Positions 17,908 through 25,512 of a stretch of DNA of 64,000 nt are shown piece after piece. Both the position numbers and the translations under genes were made by a program. The stretch comes from Gracilimonas sp046602855 (GTDB taxonomy: Bacteria > Bacteroidota > Rhodothermia > Balneolales > Balneolaceae), in assembly GCF_046602855.1 (NCBI RefSeq), contig NZ_JBKINJ010000001.1:1426001-1490000 (forward strand). The letters are read 5' to 3'. The notes under the pieces were generated by a model. The model did not search any database. It saw only the letters and a list, made by a program, of their open reading frames with translations, and was not told the origin of the DNA. The first letter of the stretch is position 1. Each line of letters opens with the position of its first letter.

Positions 17908-17947
17908 GGGGGTACACTCCTTTACGTGTGTAATAAGGATGAACACA
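17908..17947 (+). promoter_or_regulatory. Conserved upstream element, copy 1
   Basis: GGGGGTACACTCC, TTTACGTGTGTAAT and TGAACAC occur in the same order and spacing as at 18,838-18,880. It lies about 55 nt before the first Asp-tail lipoprotein gene. It may be an ECF-sigma promoter or a shared leader. Confidence 0.5.
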
Positions 17948-18002
17948 AGACAGTTGGAAGCTGTTTGCTTAACCGAATAACTACACATAAAGGATTATAA
18001 CA

Positions 18003-18734
18003 ATGAATTTTTCAAGATTGTTTACCCCATTAACACTGCTCTTCGCGGCCCTTCTTATTACAACCGGGTGCGACCTCGCAAACTCTGACAATGACGGACC
18101 AAAAGATGTCGCCGTCAAAATGCAGGTCAACACGAATTCTACTGCTGCTAAATACAAAGCCGTAAGCCTTGATTCTTTGACTGAGATCAAATTTCTGGTC
18201 GAAGAACTGGAACTTGAAAGCGTTTCAGATGACTCAGCTGATTTTGAAGTTGAAAACCTGATCGTAAATCTTCCTTTAGACGGAAGCCCCATTGAATTGA
18301 CCTCTCATGGTATCCCTTACGGTTTATATGATGAGTTTGAGATGGAGATCGAAAATGATGACGATGAAAATACTATTAACGACCCTGACTTTATTAAAGA
18401 TGGAGATGACGATGGGTATTCAATGGTGATCAAAGGTTCTTATAACGGTGAAGAATTCATGTTCAGAACCGATACTGACTTTGAGATCGAATTGGATCTG
18501 AATCCACCTCTGGAGATCAGCGAAACGAGTGGTTCACCTTCAGTTGCCATCAATATCGATCCATCCGGTTGGTTTGTAGATTCTCAGGGCAACTCCCTTG
18601 ATCCTACTGATCCAAATAACAAAGAGATCATCGAAGAAAACATCGAAAATTCTTTCGATGCTGAGGGAGATGACGACGATGATGATGAAGACGACCAAGA
18701 CGACGATGATGATGATGACAACGACGACGATTAA
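18003..18734 (+). CDS. Lipoprotein with poly-Asp C-terminal tail (first of two)
   Basis: This 243-aa protein has a lipoprotein signal with lipobox ITTGC (Cys near residue 21). The middle (SLTEIKFLVEELELES, then NLPLDGSPIELTS) recalls DUF4382-like beta-sandwiches, but I do not recognise it firmly. The last 24 or so residues are almost all Asp and Glu. Such tails could bind Ca or other divalent cations or basic surfaces; that is inference. It is preceded by the conserved element and followed by a strong terminator, so it is its own transcript inside the sigma/FecR locus. The GAC/GAT run encoding the tail could slip during replication. Confidence 0.85.
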   Translation: MNFSRLFTPLTLLFAALLITTGCDLANSDNDGPKDVAVKMQVNTNSTAAKYKAVSLDSLTEIKFLVEELELESVSDDSADFEVENLIVNLPLDGSPIELTSHGIPYGLYDEFEMEIENDDDENTINDPDFIKDGDDDGYSMVIKGSYNGEEFMFRTDTDFEIELDLNPPLEISETSGSPSVAINIDPSGWFVDSQGNSLDPTDPNNKEIIEENIENSFDAEGDDDDDDEDDQDDDDDDDNDDD

Positions 18735-18766
18735 TTACTTATACGTTTCTTTAACATAACCCAATC

Positions 18767-18803
18767 AAACCCTGCCATCTGAACAATGGCAGGGTTTTTC
18801 TTA
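18767..18803 (+). terminator. Rho-independent terminator
   Basis: AAACCCTGCCAT pairs with ATGGCAGGGTTT around a CTGAACA-type loop, followed by a T-rich run (TTTTTCTTATTTT). It lies 33 nt after the first Asp-tail lipoprotein gene. Confidence 0.9.
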
Positions 18804-18837
18804 TTTTATCAGACCGTAAAAACTTTTACCATCTATT

Positions 18838-18880
18838 AGGGGTTCACACCGTTTAATGTGTAATATCTGTGAACACCAAC
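18838..18880 (+). promoter_or_regulatory. Conserved upstream element, copy 2
   Basis: AGGGGTTCACACC, TTTAATGTGTAAT and GTGAACACC match the element at 17,908. It lies about 15 nt before the second Asp-tail lipoprotein start. Partial symmetry (GTTCAC...GTGAAC) could let it fold or bind a dimer. Confidence 0.5.
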
Positions 18881-18895
18881 AACGAATTTTTAATC

Positions 18896-20104
18896 ATGAA
18901 AGCACTAATAACGAACTTATCAAAAGCAACCGGATTAATTCTTACTTCAGCACTGATCTTCTCAGCTTGTAGCCTCGGAGATGTATCCAGTGAACTCAAC
19001 AACAATGAATTGACTCCGGAAGAAATGGAGGCAGCAAGTCAGATCATGGGAGAAGCCCTTTCAGATGATAATGACGGCGTATTTTCCAGTTTGAATGATG
19101 CACTGGCTACGGTTTCAAGTGATGGTTTTTCCCAAGAGAATACATCCTTTAAAAATGACGATGATGACGATGATTATTCCGGAAGAGGCAATGAACGTAA
19201 TTTCAATTACGAATATGATCCTGCCACAGGTACCCACACTTTGAGTTTTGACCGAAGTGTAGTTAAACCTAATTTCGAGAAAAATATCTCGGCCCTTTTA
19301 ACCTATATTTTCACCGATATTGATGATCAATTCATTGCAATGCCTCGAGTAAATAAAGACCGTATCGAGAACATTGAGTTTACAGCCAACAGAAATGGAG
19401 ACAAAACCAGTAATTTCCGCTCCTCTGATTTCAGCAGAGCTGATACCTTTGCGATCACCGGCGTCAGCGATGCCACATCTATACTTACACTGGATGGAAA
19501 ACATACAGGCAATGGCTCGATAACAGGTGTCCGTGGAAATGGTGATACCTTTGAGCGTTCATTCGTAAACGAGATCAATTTACTCGATGTCCAGATCAAC
19601 AAGGACACCGTAGCATACTATGGCTCACTAGAACAAGGTGTTACCGGTACTTTGACTTACGAAATGAGTCTTTACAAAAATAATAATGGTGACGAGTCAA
19701 CCAAAACCGTTTCAGGAACTATTGAGATGGATGGTGATGGAACTGCTCTGCTGCGATTCGAGAACTTGGCGAAGATCTTCAAAGTAAACCTCCAAACAGG
19801 TATAGTTACCGATGATGAAGATGACTTGGAAGCGATGGTCAGCGAAATTGATACCGTTGAAAGAACCGTTCTTCTCAGCAACGATATCTTAGTGATCATT
19901 ACCGGTCGAACCGAAGTAGAAGGCGACGAAGGGATTGAAACTCTGGAAGAAGTTGCAGTAGCTCTGGAAGCAGGTACTGTAGTTTATGCTGAAGTTGAAG
20001 GATACATTAGTCCCCAAGATCAAACCAGATTTATCGCCGATGAGATCGAATTCGAATACGAGAACGATGACAGCGACGATGATGATAATGATGATGACAA
20101 CTAG
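18896..20104 (+). CDS. Lipoprotein with acidic C-terminal tail (second of two)
   Basis: The ATG at 18,896 opens a lipoprotein signal (KALITNLSKATG..., lipobox FSAC near residue 24); an upstream GTG would add nine residues in front of it. The mature part of about 380 residues is beta-rich with repeated SFDRS/GTLTYEMS-type strands, and has two acidic clusters: DDDDDDY near residue 85 and a C-terminal DDSDDDDNDDDN. I recognise no family. It shares both its upstream element and its acid tail with the preceding lipoprotein, so they are probably co-regulated and work at the same surface site. Confidence 0.82.
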   Translation: MKALITNLSKATGLILTSALIFSACSLGDVSSELNNNELTPEEMEAASQIMGEALSDDNDGVFSSLNDALATVSSDGFSQENTSFKNDDDDDDYSGRGNERNFNYEYDPATGTHTLSFDRSVVKPNFEKNISALLTYIFTDIDDQFIAMPRVNKDRIENIEFTANRNGDKTSNFRSSDFSRADTFAITGVSDATSILTLDGKHTGNGSITGVRGNGDTFERSFVNEINLLDVQINKDTVAYYGSLEQGVTGTLTYEMSLYKNNNGDESTKTVSGTIEMDGDGTALLRFENLAKIFKVNLQTGIVTDDEDDLEAMVSEIDTVERTVLLSNDILVIITGRTEVEGDEGIETLEEVAVALEAGTVVYAEVEGYISPQDQTRFIADEIEFEYENDDSDDDDNDDDN

Positions 20105-20122
20105 TCAATAAAATTCAATAAT

Positions 20123-20147
20123 ACCGGGTAAGTAACTCTTACCCGGT
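20123..20147 (+). promoter_or_regulatory. Intergenic hairpin before fecR-like gene
   Basis: ACCGGGTAAG pairs with CTTACCCGGT (loop TAACT), ending 7 nt before the FecR ATG. No strong T-run follows, so it may be a weak terminator or a hairpin that limits FecR translation. Confidence 0.5.
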
Positions 20148-20154
20148 TATTTAT

Positions 20155-21132
20155 ATGGCAAACAACCCTAACATATTACCTCCTAACGATCCTGATCTTC
20201 TTTTGGCAAAAAGAATCGGAGAAGTTTTGCCCGATCTGAAGACCTTGGATGCTGAAGAGGATTCTTTGCTCATTGACCTTTTCAATTATAAAAGATCTGT
20301 CGAAGAGAGGGAAAAAGAGACTATTAATTCAGTTAGCATTTGGGATTCCATAGAAAGCAGGATCAATGAATCAGGTTCAGAGAATGCCAAAGGCAGGATT
20401 CTAAACTTTTCACCCGCAATCAGGCGTTTTGCTATTGCGGCTTCGATCCTTATCGCAGCCATTGTCGGAAGCTTCCTGCTTCAGGATCAACCCCAGTCAA
20501 CTCTAATCGGTGAAAGTTTTGCTTCAATTAGTCAAGTCACTCTAAATGATGGTTCAACTGTAAGTCTCCGACCCTACTCTAAGATCTTTGCAATTGAGGA
20601 AGGTGATGCCAAAATGTTTTATAAACTGGAAGGAGAGGCTTATTTTGATGTGACCTCAGATCCACAGAGAATCTTTTCTGTTGAAACCGAACGATCGAAA
20701 GTTGAGGTACTCGGTACAAAATTTGTTTTAAGCGAATGGGGAAACACCTCAAATGTGTATCTTGAAGAAGGGCGTATTAAGTTTGAGTCCCTAGATTCAG
20801 GCAATTCTGTTGTTCTTGAACCAGGTGAATCCTCCAGAATCGATATAAATACTCTTTCACCTGAAATTATTCAAAAAGACCCTCAGGTCTTTAAAGATTG
20901 GTTGAATAACGAACTTGTATTCAGTAACGACCGTGTGGGCGATATTTTCAATGAACTTGAACAGCATTATAATATTAGAATTCAGAGTTCAGAATCCATT
21001 GAAGACGAAACTCTCAGTGGATCGATCGAATTAGACAATATTGATGCTGTGCTACGTGATTTCGAACTTGTACTGGGTGGCAACTTTACGAAAATTGATA
21101 GCAATTCTTACGAATTTAAAGCCGATTCTTAA
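20155..21132 (+). CDS. FecR-type anti-sigma / sigma regulator
   Basis: This 325-aa inner-membrane protein has a cytoplasmic N-terminal part, one transmembrane helix at about residues 90-108 (FAIAASILIAAIVG), a periplasmic FecR domain (VSLRPYSKIF, GEAYFDV, VEVLGTKF) and a C-terminal DUF4974-like module (VGDIFNELEQHYN, LSGSIELDNIDAVL). The last module contacts the TonB receptor's signalling domain. It relays ligand status to the ECF sigma at 17,300. Its stop touches the receptor gene start at 21,133, so translation is coupled. The gene is separated from sigma by two lipoprotein genes, unlike the usual direct order. Confidence 0.93.
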   Translation: MANNPNILPPNDPDLLLAKRIGEVLPDLKTLDAEEDSLLIDLFNYKRSVEEREKETINSVSIWDSIESRINESGSENAKGRILNFSPAIRRFAIAASILIAAIVGSFLLQDQPQSTLIGESFASISQVTLNDGSTVSLRPYSKIFAIEEGDAKMFYKLEGEAYFDVTSDPQRIFSVETERSKVEVLGTKFVLSEWGNTSNVYLEEGRIKFESLDSGNSVVLEPGESSRIDINTLSPEIIQKDPQVFKDWLNNELVFSNDRVGDIFNELEQHYNIRIQSSESIEDETLSGSIELDNIDAVLRDFELVLGGNFTKIDSNSYEFKADS

Positions 21133-23775
21133 TTGATGATCAAAAACTTCTTCTATTCGGTCTTTTTGGGGATAATTATGGCAGCTTTTTCATTTCCTGC
21201 TATGGCTCAATTCAGCTTTCAGTCAGTACCGCTGATCGATGTGATTCACACCTTAGAAAATAAAACTGATTACAGGTTCCTGTACAGAGAATCACAGGTC
21301 TCCGATATCAAAATCACACTTGAAACAAACCGAAATGAATTTATCCAGGATCTGGAAGCAGAATTAACCTTTTATCAGATCGCTATAGAATCTGATGATC
21401 AACGAAGGCAGATCGTTCTATATCGCCAAAAAGACAGTAATACACCCACAATAACCATCAGCGGTCAGGTTGTGGACGGTAAAAGCGGTGAAAGATTGCC
21501 TTATGCCACACTATTCTGGAAAACAGGCGATAAAACCAACGGAGTAGCAAGTAATTCATCGGGTGTTTTCAATATCAATACAACGGTGCGAAGTCCTGAT
21601 TTTACTCTTAAAAGCTCATATCTGGGCTATGAAAGCAATGAGATCACACTCGATCTCCGACAGGGGTCATCATTTGAGGACGTAACCATTCGGCTCTCCC
21701 CAACTTCCGTCAAGGGACAGGATATCGTGATCACAGGATTTAGCTATCCTTCAAGCTCTGACAGCATCTACCGAAATTTTATAAACACCGGTGTCCTTAG
21801 TCCTTTCGGAGAAAATAATACGACCCGGGCCTTACAATCACTTCCTTCGGTCTCAAACGGTCCCGCCATAAATAATGGTATCACCGTTCGCGGCAGCTCG
21901 CCCGATGCTACTCAGATCCTTCTCGATGGGATCACAATATATAACCAAAGCCACCTGTTTGGATTACTGGACAGCTTCAACCCGAATGCTCTGCAAACCT
22001 CAGGTTTCTTCTATGACGTAACACCGGCTCAGTTTCCATCTTCACCGGGCGGTACACTTTCCATGCTTACCAAAACCGGTTCCATGAATCAGTTTAAAGG
22101 TTCTGGAGGTCTCAGTAACACGGCTTTCAATGCCACCGTTGAAGGGCCACTTAGAGCCGGGAATAGCAGTTTTCTCTTTTCCGGGAGAACATCAACCATG
22201 AATATTGTAGACTGGCTGGGAAACAAGGACCTAATCGCCTATGGGTTGAATATTGACCGACCCAGTGAAGTTATGGGCGATAATCTGACCGACTTACAGT
22301 CACGCCTTGTAAACCCCGGTGAATATGATGCACTCTTTTATGATCTGCATGGCAAACTATATTATGAAAGTAAGTATGGAGGCAGGCTTACCTTTGGAGC
22401 CTACTATGGCGCTGATAACGTTTCACAGGATGCGGAGCGACTGGTTCGACGATTCAACCCGAATAATCCTTTGGATCGTTTCAGCCTTCAGAATGTTGAA
22501 ACTCTGAACAAGTGGGGAAATTTCAGCTCCAGTATATCTTATAAAACACCGATCTCTTCAAAGTTGTACAGTCAAACCCTGACGGCTGTCAGTATTTATA
22601 ACACAGAATTTAAAAAAGATGACTTTGTATACAATAGGGTCGATTCAGGAGGCACTAACGTACAGGTATTTACCTTTCCCCTGGAGAATAAAAGTGTATT
22701 CAATGAGATCAAATTTGACCAAAGTTTTGACCTGAGTCTGCCCTCAGGTTTCTGGACCTTTGGAGCTTCATATCAATATTTTATAGGTGAATATTTTGAG
22801 GAGTCTTTTGATCGACCGGCATTCTTGAATGAATTTGAATCCAGCCTGATCGATGTATATGGCCAACTTGATCATACCGGGTGGGATATTCTGAATCTTC
22901 ATATCGGAAGCCGGCTCCATTACTACACTGACATTTCCAAAGTTTACTTCTCCCCCAGGATAAAACTGAAAATACTAGATGACCATCCACTTTCATTTGG
23001 ATTGGGATATAGTAAAAATTACCAGTTTACACACCGGTTATCGTTCTACAATGTGAGCAGTCCTGATATTTGGGTAGTAAGCACAGATCAACAACCGCCA
23101 ACAGCCTCGGATTACTACACCGCTGGAATGTACATCCGTATGGGATCGTGGGGCTTGCTTCAGGTCGAGGGATATTATAAATCTCTAGACAACGCACGAT
23201 TGTTTGAGATCAATTCCCAAACGCTTACCAATAGTTTTAACGCCCTGCCATGGCTTTACAAAAATAAAGGAACTTCTAAAGGTGTTGAATTCATGTTCAG
23301 GAACCAATTTGGACCTATTACACTCACTAATTCATATACCTTATCTGAAGCCACCTTCAACAATCCTGAGATCTTGAACGGTGAAGAGTTCTATGCCCAA
23401 TGGGATCAGACCCACAGTCTTACCAGCTCAGCTGAGATCAATATAACATCCAATTTAACCTCATTCCTGAGCTTTAATTACGCATCCGGTACACCTAATC
23501 GACTGTATTTTTTACGAATTGAAAGTGAGGAGCGCCTCTCCGATTATCAACGGTTGGACGCAGGCCTTGAATACTCAGGATCCGTAGGCCCTACCGATAT
23601 TGAGCTAAAAGCTTCCGTATTCAATGTCCTAGACAGAAATAACACCTGGTATCGTGAGCTGAATTTGGTGATCGACACCTCTGTTCCACAGAATCAGCGC
23701 CGACTTACTTCCCAGCCTGTGGATGTCTATGATCTGGGCTTTCAGCCTTCTTTCAGTGCTCAGGTCTGGTTTTGA
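21133..23775 (+). CDS. TonB-dependent transducer (FecA-type outer-membrane receptor)
   Basis: This 880-aa protein has a signal peptide (to about residue 25), an STN signalling domain at 27-80 (FQSVPLIDVIHTLENKTDYRF), a carboxypeptidase-like beta-sandwich at 108-190 (ISGQVVDGKSGERLPYATL), a plug (ITVRGSSPDATQILLDGI, GGTLSMLTKTG) and a beta-barrel ending in a strand closing with AQVWF. The STN domain lets ligand binding signal to FecR and the ECF sigma. The ligand is unknown; the acidic lipoproteins upstream suggest a cation or a basic macromolecule. Its 3' end overlaps the convergent ridA-like gene by 16 nt. Confidence 0.94.
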   Translation: MMIKNFFYSVFLGIIMAAFSFPAMAQFSFQSVPLIDVIHTLENKTDYRFLYRESQVSDIKITLETNRNEFIQDLEAELTFYQIAIESDDQRRQIVLYRQKDSNTPTITISGQVVDGKSGERLPYATLFWKTGDKTNGVASNSSGVFNINTTVRSPDFTLKSSYLGYESNEITLDLRQGSSFEDVTIRLSPTSVKGQDIVITGFSYPSSSDSIYRNFINTGVLSPFGENNTTRALQSLPSVSNGPAINNGITVRGSSPDATQILLDGITIYNQSHLFGLLDSFNPNALQTSGFFYDVTPAQFPSSPGGTLSMLTKTGSMNQFKGSGGLSNTAFNATVEGPLRAGNSSFLFSGRTSTMNIVDWLGNKDLIAYGLNIDRPSEVMGDNLTDLQSRLVNPGEYDALFYDLHGKLYYESKYGGRLTFGAYYGADNVSQDAERLVRRFNPNNPLDRFSLQNVETLNKWGNFSSSISYKTPISSKLYSQTLTAVSIYNTEFKKDDFVYNRVDSGGTNVQVFTFPLENKSVFNEIKFDQSFDLSLPSGFWTFGASYQYFIGEYFEESFDRPAFLNEFESSLIDVYGQLDHTGWDILNLHIGSRLHYYTDISKVYFSPRIKLKILDDHPLSFGLGYSKNYQFTHRLSFYNVSSPDIWVVSTDQQPPTASDYYTAGMYIRMGSWGLLQVEGYYKSLDNARLFEINSQTLTNSFNALPWLYKNKGTSKGVEFMFRNQFGPITLTNSYTLSEATFNNPEILNGEEFYAQWDQTHSLTSSAEINITSNLTSFLSFNYASGTPNRLYFLRIESEERLSDYQRLDAGLEYSGSVGPTDIELKASVFNVLDRNNTWYRELNLVIDTSVPQNQRRLTSQPVDVYDLGFQPSFSAQVWF

Positions 23776-24167
23776 TCTGATGTGCCTATAACTGCATCCA
23801 CTTCCATCTCCACGATCAGGTCCGGATGAATAAGATTACTGACCTCAACGAGCGTGGCTGCGGGTTTAACTGCGCCAAAGTATTCTTCATGGGCTTTACC
23901 AAAAGCTTCCCAATCTTCAATATTCGTTACAAAAGTCCTTGTTCTGACCACATCTTTCAGTGAAGCTCCTGCTTTAGAAAGGGCTTTCTCAATGTTATTA
24001 ATGCATTGAACCGTTTGAGTATACAGATCACCCTTACCTACCACATTGCCCTTATCATTAATAGCAGTGGTTCCCGATACAAAGATCTGATCACCGACTC
24101 GAACAGCCCGGCTGTAACCAACTTTGTTTTCCCACTCTGCTCCGAAACCGTAATTCTGTCTTTTCAT
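23760..24167 (-). CDS. RidA family (YjgF/UK114) protein
   Basis: This 135-aa RidA-like protein belongs to a family of imine/enamine deaminases that detoxify reactive 2-aminoacrylate. Family marks are SRAVRVGDQIFVSGTTA, QTVQCINNIEKAL, and the C-terminal PAATLVEVSNLIHPDLIVEME. The usual substrate-binding Arg in this last segment is not present in canonical form, so this may be a divergent, non-archetypal subgroup. Its ATG overlaps the stop of the M20 peptidase gene by 4 nt, so the two are translationally coupled. The C-terminus overlaps the convergent TonB gene by 16 nt. Confidence 0.92.
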   Translation of the reverse strand: MKRQNYGFGAEWENKVGYSRAVRVGDQIFVSGTTAINDKGNVVGKGDLYTQTVQCINNIEKALSKAGASLKDVVRTRTFVTNIEDWEAFGKAHEEYFGAVKPAATLVEVSNLIHPDLIVEMEVDAVIGTSDQNQT

Positions 24168-25489
24168 TTGTCCGCTATCCCTGCTTCTGCCGTTAAGATC
24201 AAAAAGGCTCTCTGAATTCCCTTGTAGCCTTCATTATTGAACCACCATTCGTCCAGAGAATGTGAGCCCCCGCTGCTTCCACCACCACCTATGGTCATGG
24301 ATGGAATACCCATTGAGATCGAAACGTTGCTATCCGTTGAAGAACGAGCCAGATCCGGTTCATCCCCAAAATGTTCAGTCACTGCTAATGCTCTTTGGAT
24401 CAAAGGTGTGGATGATTCGATGGTACCTGAAGGACGATTTCCGATCATCTCAACATTAACTGTTAAGTCAGGTCCTTCTGTTTTGATACTGTTTGCCTCC
24501 CTCAAAGCTTCATCAATAGCTTCATGCATAAGAGCATCGATCTGCTTCAGACTCTCCTGACTTTCAGATCGCATGTCTATTTCCATCCAGTTTTCGAAAG
24601 GAACCGAGTTTACCGATGTCCCACCGCCGATACGCCCAACGTTATAGCTGGTTCTTGGGCCGGTTTTAACAAATTCTGAGGCCTTATCCTCAAAGATCGC
24701 AATAGCCCTGCCAATGGCATGAGCCGGATTCCCGATCCCAAAAGCACCCCACGAGTGTCCGCCTGGTCCCTCAAACGTCACTCTGTAACGGTGTGAACCG
24801 AGCGCCTGATTGACGATGCGGGAATCGCTGCTCCCATCTATGGAAATAAACGCATCAATGTTATCGCCTTCAGTTTCAAATAAATGCTTTACTCCTCTGA
24901 GATCACCAACACCTTCTTCACCAACCGTACCTACAAACCAGATGTTATCCCGGGTTGATATCTCAAGAGTTTCATAGGTATCGATCAAGGTAAGTAAGGC
25001 GGTTAATCCGCGGGTATCATCAGTAATTCCAGGAGCAAATAAAGTGTCATTTCTAACCTCCACTTCAACGTCAGTTTCTTCAGGAAAAACGGTATCCAGG
25101 TGGGCCGAGATCACAATATTTCGATCACCTTCCGTTCCTGGACGAACACCGATCACATTGCCTTCATCATCAATTCGAACCTGTTCCAGACCCAGTTCGG
25201 TCATCATCTCTGCATATTTTGTTGCTCGAAGCTGTTCCAAAAACGGGGGCGCTGGAATTTCAGTGATCATGATCTGATTTCGAACGGTAAATTCATCGAC
25301 CTCTTCGATATGTGCCAAAGCCTGTTGGATCCTTTCATTACCTGTCAGGTCACCTACTTCATCTATATAGGTCTGCTGCACAGTAATTTCAGTATCAGCA
25401 TCAGAATTCTCATTCGCAGTTTGATTGGTACAGTGATTCAGACTGACAAGTACCGTTAAAATAAAAAACAGGTTCAGTAAGTATTTCAT
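24164..25489 (-). CDS. M20 family metallopeptidase, lipoprotein
   Basis: This 441-aa protein has a lipoprotein signal (hydrophobic run, then LNHC near residue 20). The catalytic domain shows metal-ligand motifs of the M20 family: ISAHLDTVFPE near 130, GITDDTRG near 155, GTVGEEGVGDLRG near 190, and a C-terminal GSHSLDEWW with the last metal-binding His. An insert with GPGGHSWGAFG marks the dimerisation lid. It is probably a di-zinc aminopeptidase or carboxypeptidase anchored in the periplasm. It is followed by the coupled ridA-like gene and preceded by the TPR protein gene in the same direction. Confidence 0.92.
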   Translation of the reverse strand: MKYLLNLFFILTVLVSLNHCTNQTANENSDADTEITVQQTYIDEVGDLTGNERIQQALAHIEEVDEFTVRNQIMITEIPAPPFLEQLRATKYAEMMTELGLEQVRIDDEGNVIGVRPGTEGDRNIVISAHLDTVFPEETDVEVEVRNDTLFAPGITDDTRGLTALLTLIDTYETLEISTRDNIWFVGTVGEEGVGDLRGVKHLFETEGDNIDAFISIDGSSDSRIVNQALGSHRYRVTFEGPGGHSWGAFGIGNPAHAIGRAIAIFEDKASEFVKTGPRTSYNVGRIGGGTSVNSVPFENWMEIDMRSESQESLKQIDALMHEAIDEALREANSIKTEGPDLTVNVEMIGNRPSGTIESSTPLIQRALAVTEHFGDEPDLARSSTDSNVSISMGIPSMTIGGGGSSGGSHSLDEWWFNNEGYKGIQRAFLILTAEAGIADK

Positions 25490-25512
25490 AAAGAAAATGG
25501 TGGTGTTAACTT

